NCBI GenBank assembly: GCA_900545555.1
Contig: UQZI01000034.1
Coordinates: 1 to 19,299, forward strand
Direction: 5' to 3'
Length of the DNA stretch: 19,299 bases
From: an uncultured Collinsella sp.
GTDB taxonomy: Bacteria > Actinomycetota > Coriobacteriia > Coriobacteriales > Coriobacteriaceae
Positions 1 to 7,817 of this stretch are shown piece by piece. The notes under the pieces are model-generated. The model saw only the letters and a program-made list of their open reading frames with translations. It was not told where the DNA came from and did not search any database. Each line of letters begins with the position of its first letter. The stretch's first letter is position 1. The position numbers were made by a program, and so were the translations under genes.

Positions 1-1522
1 TAATTTCTGGGGACAGTGACTTTGTACCAGCCGCCAAGAATGCCCGACGAGAGGGAACGGCAAGCGCGTTGACGACAAACTCCTCAAGGCCGGCGATCTG
101 CGTAAGGTCCTCGCCCCACATCTGCTCGTTGCTGAGCACGTCGTGCACCAGCTCGGCATCGTCTGCACCGGCGTGGGCGGCGTAGAAATCGAGCACGAAG
201 GCATCGTCCTGAGCGGTGTACTCGGTGCCGTCGGCGCGGCGCAGGTGCAGGCCATCGCCCTCGCGAGCAACGAGCTCCTGCGTATAGAAGGCAATGAGCG
301 TAGCGAGGCTCGTCGCCAGGCACTTGGGCAGGTTGCCGGTCTCGGCAACATAGTCCTTGAGCGTGGGCAGGTCGCGAGCACGCCATTTGGCGGTTGAGTT
401 GAGGCAAATGGAGAGCAGCGCGTGGTCGATAAACGGGTTGTCGAAGCGGTTCTCGACGGCGGCGGCAAAGGCCTTGCAGTCCTCGACATCAAGATCGGCG
501 GCAAGCGTCGGGATGACCTCGTCGTAGAGCATGGTGTTCATGAAGCCGCGAACGGTCTCGTCATGCATGCAATCGCGCACGATGTCAAAGCCGGCAACCC
601 AGGAACCCGGAACAAAGGCAGTGTGGGCGCCGTTGAGGATGCGGACCTTGCGCTTCTTGTACGGGGTGACATCGGGGGTCACAAAGACGCCCGGCAGGCC
701 GGCCTTCACGAAGGGCAGACGCTCCTTGAGCGACTCATCGCCCTGGATACCCCACATCTGGAAGGGCTCGCGCACGGCCAGGAAGGGATCCTCGTAGCCC
801 AGGCGCTCGGCCACGGCAGCGGCCTCCTTGGGGTCGCGGATACGGCCGGGGACGATAGTGTCGACGAGCGTGGTGCAGACGGTGCAGTCGTTGGCCATCC
901 ACTGCGCAAACTCGTCCTCCCAGCCCCAGTCGCTCACGTACTGGTTCATGATGCGCAGCAGCTCCTCGCCGTTGTGATCGATGAGCTCACAGGCGAGCAC
1001 GATGACGCCCGGCTTGCCGGCGGCCCAGCGGGTGTGGAGCACCTGGGCAAGCTTGGCGGGGAAGCTCGCGGGCGGCATGTCGTCGGCCTTGCAGGACGGA
1101 TCGTAGGCGATACCGGCCTCGGTGGTGTTGGAGACGATAATCTCCAAATCGTCGGAGACGGCGACCTCCATCATGGCGCGGTAGTCGTCCTCGCGATACG
1201 GATTGAGGCAGCGGCTGCAGGCGCTGATCACACGAGACTCGTCGACCGTGTTGCCGCTCTCCTTGCCGCGCACCAGCACGGTGTACAGGTCATCCTGAGC
1301 GTTAATGCCGTCGGCAAAGCCAAAGGCACCGCTGATGGGCTGGACCATGACAACCTTGCCGTTCCAGCCGGTTGCCTCGTTGCCCATGTCAAAGAAGCGG
1401 TCGACGAAGGCGCGCAGGAAATTGCCCTCGCCAAACTGCAGAACCTTCTCGGGCGCGTCCTTGGGCAGCAGGTAGCCCTTGTAGCCGATCTTCTCGAGCG
1501 TCTCGTAGCTGATGTTCTCCAT
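1..1522 (-). CDS. uxaB: Tagaturonate reductase (altronate oxidoreductase), 3' end cut by window edge
   Basis: NAD-dependent reduction of D-tagaturonate to D-altronate, the second step of galacturonate catabolism, in the cytoplasm. The protein starts at ATG 1522, 507 codons are visible, and no stop occurs before position 1. An AAGGAGAG ribosome site precedes the start by a few bases. The N-terminal QFGEGNFLRAFVD (residues 29-41) is the dinucleotide-binding signature of the long-chain mannitol dehydrogenase family. SNTTEAGIAY and ACELIDHNGEELL follow as in E. coli UxaB, and KVRILNGAH carries the family's catalytic KxxxxNxxH pattern. E. coli UxaB is 483 residues (from memory) and its C-terminal DLTQVPGLVEQV segment matches DLTQIAGLEEFV here, so the true end should be very close to the left edge. 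The last ten or so codons read through a GGGACAGT-type repeat. Fructuronate reductase (UxuB) is the alternative, but the match is closer to UxaB. It lies 96 bases after uxaC and is probably co-transcribed with it. Confidence 0.88.
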   Translation of the reverse strand, partial: MENISYETLEKIGYKGYLLPKDAPEKVLQFGEGNFLRAFVDRFFDMGNEATGWNGKVVMVQPISGAFGFADGINAQDDLYTVLVRGKESGNTVDESRVISACSRCLNPYREDDYRAMMEVAVSDDLEIIVSNTTEAGIAYDPSCKADDMPPASFPAKLAQVLHTRWAAGKPGVIVLACELIDHNGEELLRIMNQYVSDWGWEDEFAQWMANDCTVCTTLVDTIVPGRIRDPKEAAAVAERLGYEDPFLAVREPFQMWGIQGDESLKERLPFVKAGLPGVFVTPDVTPYKKRKVRILNGAHTAFVPGSWVAGFDIVRDCMHDETVRGFMNTMLYDEVIPTLAADLDVEDCKAFAAAVENRFDNPFIDHALLSICLNSTAKWRARDLPTLKDYVAETGNLPKCLATSLATLIAFYTQELVAREGDGLHLRRADGTEYTAQDDAFVLDFYAAHAGADDAELVHDVLSNEQMWGEDLTQIAGLEEFVVNALAVPSRRAFLAAGTKSLSPEI

Positions 1523-1563
1523 CGATGTCTCTCCTTAGATTGCTGTTAGCGTGCAGGCAAAAC

Positions 1564-1593
1564 GGGGGCGCCGCGTGTGGCAACGGCGCTCCC
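1564..1593 (-). terminator. Hairpin between uxaC and uxaB, possible attenuating terminator
   Basis: A 10-bp stem (one G-U pair) closes a 10-nt loop: 1564-1573 pairs with 1584-1593. Read on the minus strand it is followed by GTTTTGCC. It sits directly after the uxaC stop and before the uxaB ribosome site, so it could reduce read-through into uxaB or protect the upstream mRNA end. The T run is short, so full termination is uncertain. Confidence 0.45.
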
Positions 1594-1618
1594 GAGTTCG
1601 GTGTGATTCGATGCGGGT

Positions 1619-3046
1619 TTAGGCCTCGACGGTATTCAGGTCAAAGCCAAAGTAGCGGACCGCGTTGTTGTAGCTAATGTCGCGCACGATGGCTCCCAGC
1701 AGCTCCATGTCGGCCGGATACTTGCCCTGCTCGACCCACTCGCCGATCACGCCGCACAGCACGCGACGGAAGTACTCATGACGCGGGTAGGACAGGAAGG
1801 AGCGGGAATCGGTAAGCATGCCCACAAAGTTGCCCAGCACGCCCTCGTTAGCCAGAGCCGTGAGCTGCTCGCGCATACCGATCTCGTTGTCGTTGAACCA
1901 CCAGGCAGAGCCGTTCTGGATCTTGCCGGCGGTCGGAGCCTCCTGGAAGCAGCCCATCACGGTATCGATCATGGTGTTGTCGATGGGGTTCAGGCTGTAC
2001 AGGATGGTCTTGGGCAGACCCGTGGACTCCTGGATGGAGTTGAGGAAATCGGCCAGCTGGTCGGACGGCGTGTAGTTGGAGATGCAGTCGTAGCCGGTGT
2101 CGGGGCCGAGCTTGGCGAACATAGCGCGGTTGTTGTCACGCTTGCAGCCAAAGTGCAGCTGCATGGCCCAGCCAAGGCGGACATACTCGCCAGCGACAAA
2201 CTGCATGAAGGCCGTCTTGTACTTGAGGACCTCGTCCTCGGTAAGCGGCTCGGCGGCAAGGCCCTTGGCAAAGATAGTCTCGATTTCGTCGGCGGTAGCC
2301 GGAACGTACATAACGTAGTCGAGCGCGTGGTCGGAAGCGCGGCAGCCCAGCTCGTGGGCAACGTCGTAGCGCTTGGAGATGGCGGCCTTCATGCCCTCGA
2401 AGTCGCTGATCTCAACGCCGGCAACCTTGGAGAGATGCTTGCAGTAGTCGGCGAACTCCTGGCCACGCTCGATGCGCAGGGCGGCATCGGGGCGCATGGC
2501 GGGAACGACCTGAACGTCAAAACTGTCGTCGGCGGCAATCTTCTTGTGCCACTCAAAGCTGTCGGCGGGGTCGTCGGTAGTGCAGATCATGCGGACGTTG
2601 GACTGCTTGATGAGGTTGCGGCAAGTAAAGCTGGCCTCAGCGAGCTTGGCGTTGGCAAGGTCCCAGACCTCCTGAGCGGTTTTGCCGTTCAGGACGCCCT
2701 CGTAGCCAAAGTAACGCTTAAGCTCCAGGTGGCTCCACTCAAAGACGGGGTTGCCCACGCAACGGCCCAGGGTCTCGGCCCACTTCTGGAACTTCTCGCG
2801 AGCAGGGGCATCGCCGGTAATGAAGCGCTCGTCGACGCCGTTGGCACGCATCAGGCGCCACTTGTAGTGGTCACCGCCCAGCCAAACCTCGGTGATGTTC
2901 TCAAAACGCTTGTCGTCCCAGATCTCCTTGGGAGAAATGTGGCAGTGGTAGTCAACGATGGGCATGCCCTCGGCAAAGTTGTGGAACAGCTCCTCACCGG
3001 TTTTGGTGCTCAGCAGGAAATCCTGATCGTCCATGAAGTTTTTCAT
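1619..3046 (-). CDS. uxaC: Uronate isomerase (glucuronate/galacturonate isomerase)
   Basis: Interconverts D-glucuronate with D-fructuronate and D-galacturonate with D-tagaturonate, feeding uxaB. The 475-residue product from ATG 3046 matches the usual length (about 470). The chosen start gives MKNFMDDQDFLL, aligning with the E. coli N-terminus MTPFMTEDFLL, and an AAAGGGG site precedes it. An upstream in-frame ATG at 3112 would add 22 residues lying inside the operator region and is rejected. Signatures include YHCHISP (residues 33-39, metal-ligand histidines of this amidohydrolase-superfamily enzyme), GDHYKWRLMRANGV and NPVFEWSHLELKRYFG. The stop is TAA at 1619-1621. Two GTGAACGTTCAC palindromes lie just upstream, pointing to control by the adjacent LacI-type regulator. 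Confidence 0.97.
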   Translation of the reverse strand: MKNFMDDQDFLLSTKTGEELFHNFAEGMPIVDYHCHISPKEIWDDKRFENITEVWLGGDHYKWRLMRANGVDERFITGDAPAREKFQKWAETLGRCVGNPVFEWSHLELKRYFGYEGVLNGKTAQEVWDLANAKLAEASFTCRNLIKQSNVRMICTTDDPADSFEWHKKIAADDSFDVQVVPAMRPDAALRIERGQEFADYCKHLSKVAGVEISDFEGMKAAISKRYDVAHELGCRASDHALDYVMYVPATADEIETIFAKGLAAEPLTEDEVLKYKTAFMQFVAGEYVRLGWAMQLHFGCKRDNNRAMFAKLGPDTGYDCISNYTPSDQLADFLNSIQESTGLPKTILYSLNPIDNTMIDTVMGCFQEAPTAGKIQNGSAWWFNDNEIGMREQLTALANEGVLGNFVGMLTDSRSFLSYPRHEYFRRVLCGVIGEWVEQGKYPADMELLGAIVRDISYNNAVRYFGFDLNTVEA

Positions 3047-3100
3047 CAAACAACCCCTTTGTTGGCGGAGCGGGCGCACGATGCGCTCGTTATCCTCTAG

Positions 3101-3112
3101 GTGAACGTTCAC
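3101..3112. promoter_or_regulatory. Operator palindrome O1 upstream of uxaC
   Basis: GTGAACGTTCAC is a perfect 12-bp palindrome with a central CpG, the usual form of a LacI-family operator. It lies about 55 bases before the uxaC start. A TATAGT hexamer on the minus strand lies immediately beside and overlaps the edge of the site, so a bound repressor would cover the likely -10 region. Confidence 0.75.
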
Positions 3113-3136
3113 TATACTAATTCATTGCGACTTAAA

Positions 3137-3152
3137 AGGTGAACGTTCACCT
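3137..3152. promoter_or_regulatory. Operator palindrome O2 upstream of uxaC
   Basis: AGGTGAACGTTCACCT is a perfect 16-bp palindrome containing the same 12-bp core as O1. The centres of O1 and O2 are 38 bp apart. The two sites flank the AT-richer stretch in which the uxaC promoter should lie. A degenerate third half-site, GTGAACGG, follows at 3165-3172. Confidence 0.78.
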
Positions 3153-3379
3153 AACCACCATGGGGTGAACGGTCGATTTTGCCCGTTCAACGGTTACTGG
3201 AGCCGTGACTTGTATGTATTGCGAATTGGCAGGCGTCCCCGAATACCGAACTTGAGCGCTTTGGCCAGGTGGGTCATGTTCCGCCGTGCATTTTTGGGAG
3301 TATTCAGCATCGGAGCGCACCGCGCACCGTCTTCGAAGCCCTATCTGATGCTCATATTGCGCCCAATCGGCATGAATAA
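3153..3379. other. Gene-free stretch between the uxaC operators and the regulator's terminator
   Basis: No convincing gene. It contains a weak inverted pair TGAACGG (3166-3172) / CCGTTCA (3183-3189) and the left half of a 24-nt inverted repeat (3286-3309). Open frames here lack a ribosome site and any recognisable protein motif. Confidence 0.5.
3286..3309 (+). repeat. Left half of a 24-nt imperfect inverted repeat flanking a terminator
   Basis: This segment (GTGCATTTTT, then GGGAG, then TATTCAGCA) is the reverse complement, with one mismatch, of 3453-3476. The two halves face each other across about 140 bases and enclose the hairpin at 3381-3413. It could be an interspersed repeat of the host. 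Confidence 0.7.
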
Positions 3380-3380
3380 A

Positions 3381-3413
3381 TGCCCCCGATGGCGAATTAC
3401 GCCATCGGGGGCA
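3381..3413 (-). terminator. Rho-independent terminator of the LacI-type regulator gene
   Basis: A perfect 14-bp stem, TGCCCCCGATGGCG pairing with its complement at 3400-3413, closes the 5-nt loop AATTA. On the minus strand it is followed by TTTATTC. It lies about 90 bases past the regulator's stop codon and would separate that transcript from the uxaC promoter. Confidence 0.85.
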
Positions 3414-3452
3414 CTTAAAACAGTCGTCCTAACCTCTTTCGGGACACGCCAT

Positions 3453-3476
3453 TGCTGAATACTCCAAAAAATGCAC
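3453..3476 (-). repeat. Right half of the 24-nt inverted repeat
   Basis: Partner of 3286-3309 in opposite orientation with one mismatch. It lies between the regulator's stop codon and its terminator, so it would be transcribed with the regulator mRNA. Confidence 0.7.
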
Positions 3477-3505
3477 GTCGCAAGAGGGGGTACCTGACTA
3501 AACGG

Positions 3506-4585
3506 CTAAATTCCCGCAAGCTCGCAGTAGCGGTCGACGTTGCTGGCAAACACCATCTCCACAGCACCCTTCTGCACGGGCTCCGCCGGAGTTTTACCCC
3601 ACAGCAGATACTCGCCCAAGGTCTTGGCGCCACGGTAGGCCAGGCTCACCGGGTCCTTATAGACAATATTGGTAAAGATGCCACGGCGCAAGGCCAAGGC
3701 GCTCTCGGGGAACAGGTCGTTGCCGATTACCATGACCTTGCCGGCCTTGCCGCTTGAAACAAGCGCGTCGGCGACCACCTCGGAACCAACGGCAAAAACG
3801 CTACAGATGAGCTCGGGAGCATCCGGCGCACTCAGGCGCTGCTCAAGCTCGCGCTCGAGCTGTTTGACTTGCGCATGGGCGCCGGCAAGGTCCTCAACCT
3901 GCCATGGAATATCGTGTTCGCGCAGGTAATTATGAAAGGCGCGGGCGGTCAGGTAGTGTGAATCGGTATAGGGGTCGCCCGCCAACAGGAGCACGCGGGC
4001 GTCAACCCCAGAAGCGTGGACCAGATTTGCCGCCTGCTCCGCCATAAGACTGCCCGCCGCGGAATAGTCCGCCAGACTGGCACCCAGGCGATCGAGGTGC
4101 GGGCGGTCGCCGTCTACGAGCTCGATTGTCACGCCCGCCTCGGCAATCTGCCTCAAGAGCTCGGTTGCGCGGTCATCGCCCGGAACATAGGCAAGCAGGC
4201 CATCAATCTTCTCGCCCACCTGCAGACGCTCATCAATCTGCTCGAGCGCATCGGCGTAGCCACCCACGCCAAATTCAACGCGCTCAACCGTAATGCCCTG
4301 ATCGATGACCTCCTGCTCAAAGCGGTTGCAGCCTTCCCAAAGGTAACGGAAAAAGTACGCCCCCTCGCGCGATGCGCGGGGCAGGCAAAACACCAAGTTG
4401 ATATCCTTGCGGCGCAGGCTCGAGGCACTTGTGTTGCGGTGGTAGCCCATGGCCTCGGCCTTGGCATTCACCTTGGCACGCACGGATTCGCTCACGCCGG
4501 CCTTGCCCGTCAGGGCCTTATGCACGGTATTGATGGAAACGCCAAGCTCGGCGGCTATGTCCTTCATGGTTACGCGAGCGCTCAT
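3506..4585 (-). CDS. LacI-family transcriptional regulator, probably of the uxaCB genes
   Basis: A 359-residue DNA-binding regulator. The N-terminal helix-turn-helix reads VTMKDIAAELGVSINTVHKALTG (about residues 5-27), a LacI-type domain although INTVHKAL departs from the common VSTVSRAL. A periplasmic-binding-protein-like sugar sensor domain covers about residues 60-350, with SVFAVGSEVVADAL and VIGNDLFPESALALRRG in the usual places. Start ATG 4585 follows a GGAG site; the internal ATG at residue 7 is possible but has no better site. The gene sits upstream of uxaC on the same strand, behind its own terminator, and the uxaC promoter region has two LacI-type operators. Repression of uxaCB relieved by a uronate-pathway metabolite is therefore likely, but the ligand is inferred from position only. 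Confidence 0.92.
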   Translation of the reverse strand: MSARVTMKDIAAELGVSINTVHKALTGKAGVSESVRAKVNAKAEAMGYHRNTSASSLRRKDINLVFCLPRASREGAYFFRYLWEGCNRFEQEVIDQGITVERVEFGVGGYADALEQIDERLQVGEKIDGLLAYVPGDDRATELLRQIAEAGVTIELVDGDRPHLDRLGASLADYSAAGSLMAEQAANLVHASGVDARVLLLAGDPYTDSHYLTARAFHNYLREHDIPWQVEDLAGAHAQVKQLERELEQRLSAPDAPELICSVFAVGSEVVADALVSSGKAGKVMVIGNDLFPESALALRRGIFTNIVYKDPVSLAYRGAKTLGEYLLWGKTPAEPVQKGAVEMVFASNVDRYCELAGI

Positions 4586-4682
4586 GGGGTTACTCCGTTA
4601 TAGATAAGTTGCCAATTAACAGTACAGGTAACGATACCCCAAAATCACCCTTCAACTCGCCACGCTCGCCCCCAAATGTGCA

Positions 4683-4716
4683 AAGCGCCCCGCGAACGGA
4701 TGCTCGCGGGGCGCTT
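4683..4716 (-). terminator. GC-rich hairpin after the Cys-rich Feo partner gene
   Basis: A 13-bp perfect stem, AAGCGCCCCGCGA (4683-4695) pairing with 4704-4716, closes an 8-nt loop. It lies just past the stop of the small gene at 4729. The following minus-strand bases (TGCACATTTGG) are only weakly T-rich, so termination is likely but not textbook. Confidence 0.65.
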
Positions 4717-4728
4717 GGATGACGGACC

Positions 4729-4929
4729 TTACTTGATACCGCGGCCCAAGTCTTCGGCAATTTTGTCCACGCCCTTAAGTGCGGCGCAGGTCTTTTTGTT
4801 GGAACAATGTCCTGTGCAAACGCCACCTTGAGCGCAGTCGGCGCAGGTGCCCTTGCGATAAATGCGCACGCACACGGCGACAAACGCAATACCGATAATA
4901 GCCAGTACAACAATATCGATAGGTGCCAT
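4729..4929 (-). CDS. FeoB-associated Cys-rich membrane protein
   Basis: A 66-residue protein with one N-terminal membrane helix (IDIVVLAIIGIAFVAVCVRIY, about residues 4-24). A short cytoplasmic tail follows with the cysteine pattern CADCAQGGVCTGHC plus a further C in KKTCAAL. This is the layout of the small Cys-rich proteins commonly encoded beside feoB, for which roles in assembling or gating the ferrous iron transporter, or binding iron at its cytoplasmic side, have been suggested. A GAGGAGG ribosome site precedes ATG 4929. It lies 175 bases downstream of feoB, past a terminator-like hairpin, so it may be expressed by read-through or from its own promoter. Confidence 0.85.
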   Translation of the reverse strand: MAPIDIVVLAIIGIAFVAVCVRIYRKGTCADCAQGGVCTGHCSNKKTCAALKGVDKIAEDLGRGIK

Positions 4930-4975
4930 AGCAAGCCTCCTCTAGTTAACCATCACTTACTTTACCCCATTCTCC

Positions 4976-4996
4976 ACCTGCCAAAAAGGGACAGGT
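4976..4996. repeat. Short interrupted palindrome of the GGGACAG type
   Basis: ACCTG (4976-4980) and CAGGT (4992-4996) face each other around CCAAAAAGGGA. The unit, continuing as TATATTTTGG, resembles the other GGGACnGT intergenic sequences of this window (positions 1-26 and 8207-8237). It lies between feoB's terminator and the Cys-rich gene. Confidence 0.5.
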
Positions 4997-5042
4997 ATAT
5001 TTTGGTCGGTTTTATCTGCGGAAACGCCACATCTCCCTCACC

Positions 5043-5075
5043 AAAAAGCCCGAATGTCGCTGGGACACCCGGGCT
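5043..5075 (-). terminator. Terminator of the feo operon
   Basis: On the minus strand AGCCCG pairs with CGGGCT (5070-5075 with 5047-5052). Inside it TGTC pairs with GACA (5064-5067 with 5055-5058) across a 2-nt internal bulge on each side. TTTT follows the stem directly. It is about 30 bases after the feoB stop. Confidence 0.75.
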
Positions 5076-5104
5076 CGTGGAAAGGGGCTGATCCTTATTC
5101 GGAC

Positions 5105-7432
5105 TTAAGCGGAAACTGCAGCGGAAGCGGTGTTGGTCTCGTCCTCGTCGGTCCAAGCGTGCTTGGGCATGGGACGGAAGATCTGGAAGAGCATCGCAAC
5201 CAGCAGAACGATGGCTACAACCGTCCAAATACCAAACTGGCCAAGGACAAGCAGGTTGTAGAACTGGTTGATGAACAGGCCGATCACCCAGGCAAAGGCG
5301 CACTCGTAGCCGATGGCAATCGCGGTCCACTTGCCGGAGTCCATCTGGTTGCGGATAGTGCCCATGGCGGCAAAGCACGGGGCGCACAGCAGGTTAAAGG
5401 CGCCAAAGGCAACGCAAGCGCCCATAGTCGGGAACATGCCGGCGAACGCGGTCCACAGGCTCGGGTCGGTCTCGGCGGCGTCGGCAACGGACAGCAGCGA
5501 GCCGGCGGTGGCGACGACGTTCTCCTTGGCGACAAGTCCAGAGACAGTCAGCGCGGTGGCCTGCCAGGTGCTAAAGCCGAGCGGGGCGAAGATCCAAGCG
5601 ACCAGGTTGCCCAGCATGGCGAGCACGGAGTAGTCCATAAACTCCTCGGGGATGCCGTCCATCGCAGGCAGGAAGCCAAACGTGCCGTTGTAGCTACCAA
5701 AGTTGGACAGGAACCACACCACAACGGTGGACGCGAAGATGACCGTGCCGGCCTTCTTGATAAAGGCCCAGCAGCGCTCCCACACGTGCAGCGCCCAAGA
5801 GCGGATCGCCGGGAAGTGGTAGGCAGGAAGCTCCATAACGAACGGCGTCGGGCGACCGGCGAAGAGCTTGGTCTTCTTGAGCATGAGGCCCGAGGCGATG
5901 ACGGCAAAGACGCCCAAGAAGTAGAACAGCGGGCTGATCCATGCGGCGGTGGTGGAAGAATCGCCGATGATGGAGCCCATGAGCAGGGCAATGATCGGCA
6001 GCTTAGCGCCACAGGGAATGAACGTGGTGGTCATGACCGTCATGCGGCGGTCCTTCTCGTTCTCGATGGTCTTGGTGGCCATGACGCCGGGGACGCCGCA
6101 GCCCGAGGACACGAGCATGGGGATAAAGGACTTACCGGACAGGCCAAAGCGGCGGAACACGCGGTCCATGATAAAGGCGACGCGGGCCATGTAGCCGCAG
6201 TCCTCCAGGAAGGACAGCATCACAAAGAGCAGGAACATCTGCGGAACGAAGCCGAAGATGGCGCCTAAGCCGCCGACGATACCGTCGCAGACCAGCGAAT
6301 CAACCAGGCCACCGTCCTCGGTACCGCCCGCCACGAGGGCGTCGTGCACCACGGTGGTAATACCCGGGACATAGGGGCCGTACTGCGCCGGGTCGACCGA
6401 GTCGGCGTTGTCGCCCGCAGCCTCGACGGCCGCGTCGTAAGCGTCGCGGCCCTGACCGAGCACGTACCAACCGTCGGTACCGAAGAGCTGGTCGTTGGTG
6501 AAGTCGGTCACCGTGCCGCCCAGGGTGGAAACGGCGATGTAGTACACGCAGAACATGATGACCACAAAGATCGGCAGGCCCAGGATGCGGTTGGTAACCA
6601 CACGGTCGATCTTCTCGGAAGTGCTCATCTTGGCAGGAGCCTTGGTGAGGCACTCGTCGATGATGTGGGCAATCACGCCGTAGCGCTCGCCGGTAATGAT
6701 GGACTCGGCGTCGTCGTCGCAATCCTGCTCGCACTGGGCGACCAGCTGCTCGACGCGAGCGGCCTTCTCCTTAGTGAGGTTGATGAGCTTGCAGGCGTCC
6801 GCGTCGCGCTCGAACAGCTTGACAGCGTAGTAGCGACGCTTGTTGGCGGGAACGCTCGCCGGCAGGTTGTTCTCGATGTGGTCCAGAACGTCCTCGATAG
6901 AGGAATCGAACTTGTGCTCCGGCACCTGGCCCTTAGAAGCGGCAGACTTCTTGACCTGCTCGAACAGCTCTTTGATGCCCTTGTTCTTAAGGGCCGAGAT
7001 CATCATGACCGGGCAGCCGAGCTTCTTGGAAAGCTTGTCCGTGTCAATCTTGTCGCCGTTCTTCTCGACCAAGTCGGCCATGTTGAGGGCAACGACCACG
7101 GGCAGGCCGGTCTCGATAACCTGAAGGGCCAGATACAGGTTGCGCTCGAGGTTGGTGGCATCGACCACCTGGACGACGACATCGGGCTCGCCGCTCATGA
7201 GGTAATCGCGCGAGCACTGCTCCTCGGGGCTATAGGGGGAAAGCGAGTAGATGCCAGGGAGGTCCGTGATGGTAACGTTCTTGTCGCTTAGGAGCTTGGC
7301 TTCCTTTTTCTCAACCGTGACGCCGGGCCAGTTGCCAACGTAGCCGTTGGCGCCGGTGATCAGGTTGAAAAGCGTGGTCTTGCCGCAGTTGGGGTTACCC
7401 GCCAGCGCGACATGGATCTGAGAATCCGCCAT
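5105..7432 (-). CDS. feoB: Ferrous iron transporter FeoB
   Basis: Inner-membrane Fe(II) uptake protein, 775 residues, full length for the family. The N-terminal cytoplasmic G domain shows all motifs: G1 GNPNCGKTT (12-20), G2 threonine in NWPGVTVEKKE (34-44), G3 DLPG (57-60), G4 NMAD (117-120) and G5 SALK (146-149). A helical spacer domain follows, then the membrane core with the two conserved Gate-type segments, including LVSSGCGVPGVMATKTIENEKDRRMT. A hydrophilic loop after the first membrane helix (around residues 310-365) is Asp/Ala-rich. The C-terminus is a short polar tail with no Cys cluster; the separate Cys-rich protein downstream may supply that role. AAGGA precedes ATG 7432. It is the last gene of feoA2-feoA1-feoB, 123 bases after feoA1. 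Confidence 0.97.
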   Translation of the reverse strand: MADSQIHVALAGNPNCGKTTLFNLITGANGYVGNWPGVTVEKKEAKLLSDKNVTITDLPGIYSLSPYSPEEQCSRDYLMSGEPDVVVQVVDATNLERNLYLALQVIETGLPVVVALNMADLVEKNGDKIDTDKLSKKLGCPVMMISALKNKGIKELFEQVKKSAASKGQVPEHKFDSSIEDVLDHIENNLPASVPANKRRYYAVKLFERDADACKLINLTKEKAARVEQLVAQCEQDCDDDAESIITGERYGVIAHIIDECLTKAPAKMSTSEKIDRVVTNRILGLPIFVVIMFCVYYIAVSTLGGTVTDFTNDQLFGTDGWYVLGQGRDAYDAAVEAAGDNADSVDPAQYGPYVPGITTVVHDALVAGGTEDGGLVDSLVCDGIVGGLGAIFGFVPQMFLLFVMLSFLEDCGYMARVAFIMDRVFRRFGLSGKSFIPMLVSSGCGVPGVMATKTIENEKDRRMTVMTTTFIPCGAKLPIIALLMGSIIGDSSTTAAWISPLFYFLGVFAVIASGLMLKKTKLFAGRPTPFVMELPAYHFPAIRSWALHVWERCWAFIKKAGTVIFASTVVVWFLSNFGSYNGTFGFLPAMDGIPEEFMDYSVLAMLGNLVAWIFAPLGFSTWQATALTVSGLVAKENVVATAGSLLSVADAAETDPSLWTAFAGMFPTMGACVAFGAFNLLCAPCFAAMGTIRNQMDSGKWTAIAIGYECAFAWVIGLFINQFYNLLVLGQFGIWTVVAIVLLVAMLFQIFRPMPKHAWTDEDETNTASAAVSA

Positions 7433-7500
7433 TCAATCCTTCTTCCTTGTGTGCCCGCGCTGCTTTCTCCGCGCGAGCTGGATAATGTGCTTCAAAGTTG

Positions 7501-7536
7501 CTGCATTAAGTTAGAAAAACCTAACTTTATCTGCAG
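7501..7536. promoter_or_regulatory. Inverted repeat upstream of feoB, candidate metal-regulator site or hairpin
   Basis: AAGTTAG (7508-7514) and CTAACTT (7521-7527) form a 7-bp inverted repeat around AAAAAC. The outer pair CTGCA (7501-7505) / TGCAG (7532-7536) extends the arms with a bulge. The TTAG...CTAA form resembles DtxR/IdeR-type iron boxes. It lies in the 123-base gap between feoA1 and feoB, so it could also act as an RNA hairpin tuning feoB. Confidence 0.5.
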
Positions 7537-7555
7537 AAATACTCGCCGCTGGCCC

Positions 7556-7777
7556 TTACTGGACCTCGACGACGGCAGCCTCCTCCTTGCGGATGGAAAG
7601 CTCGTAGCCGCGCACGTTGATCTCGACCGGATCTCCGAGCGGTGCGACCTTTACGACCTTAAACGACGTGCCCTTGATGAGCCCCAGGTCCATAAGGTGA
7701 CGGCGCAGTGCACCCTCACCGTGAAGCTTGACGATGGTAGAGCTCTCGCCCACCTTGACGTCACCCAACGTCTTCAT
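7556..7777 (-). CDS. feoA: FeoA-family ferrous iron transport accessory protein
   Basis: A 73-residue SH3-like small protein. Its LRRHLMDLGLIKGTSFKVVKVAPLGDPVEINVRGYELSIRKEEAAVVEV is the FeoA core signature (DLGL..G, PLGDP, G..L.IRK.EA). FeoA is a cytoplasmic partner thought to contact FeoB and modulate its activity. An AAAGGGGG site precedes ATG 7777. It lies between feoB and a second feoA and is probably co-transcribed with both. Confidence 0.93.
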   Translation of the reverse strand: MKTLGDVKVGESSTIVKLHGEGALRRHLMDLGLIKGTSFKVVKVAPLGDPVEINVRGYELSIRKEEAAVVEVQ

Positions 7778-7817
7778 GTACTTGTCCCCCTTTCAGCTTT
7801 TTGCGAAATGCTGCGAA

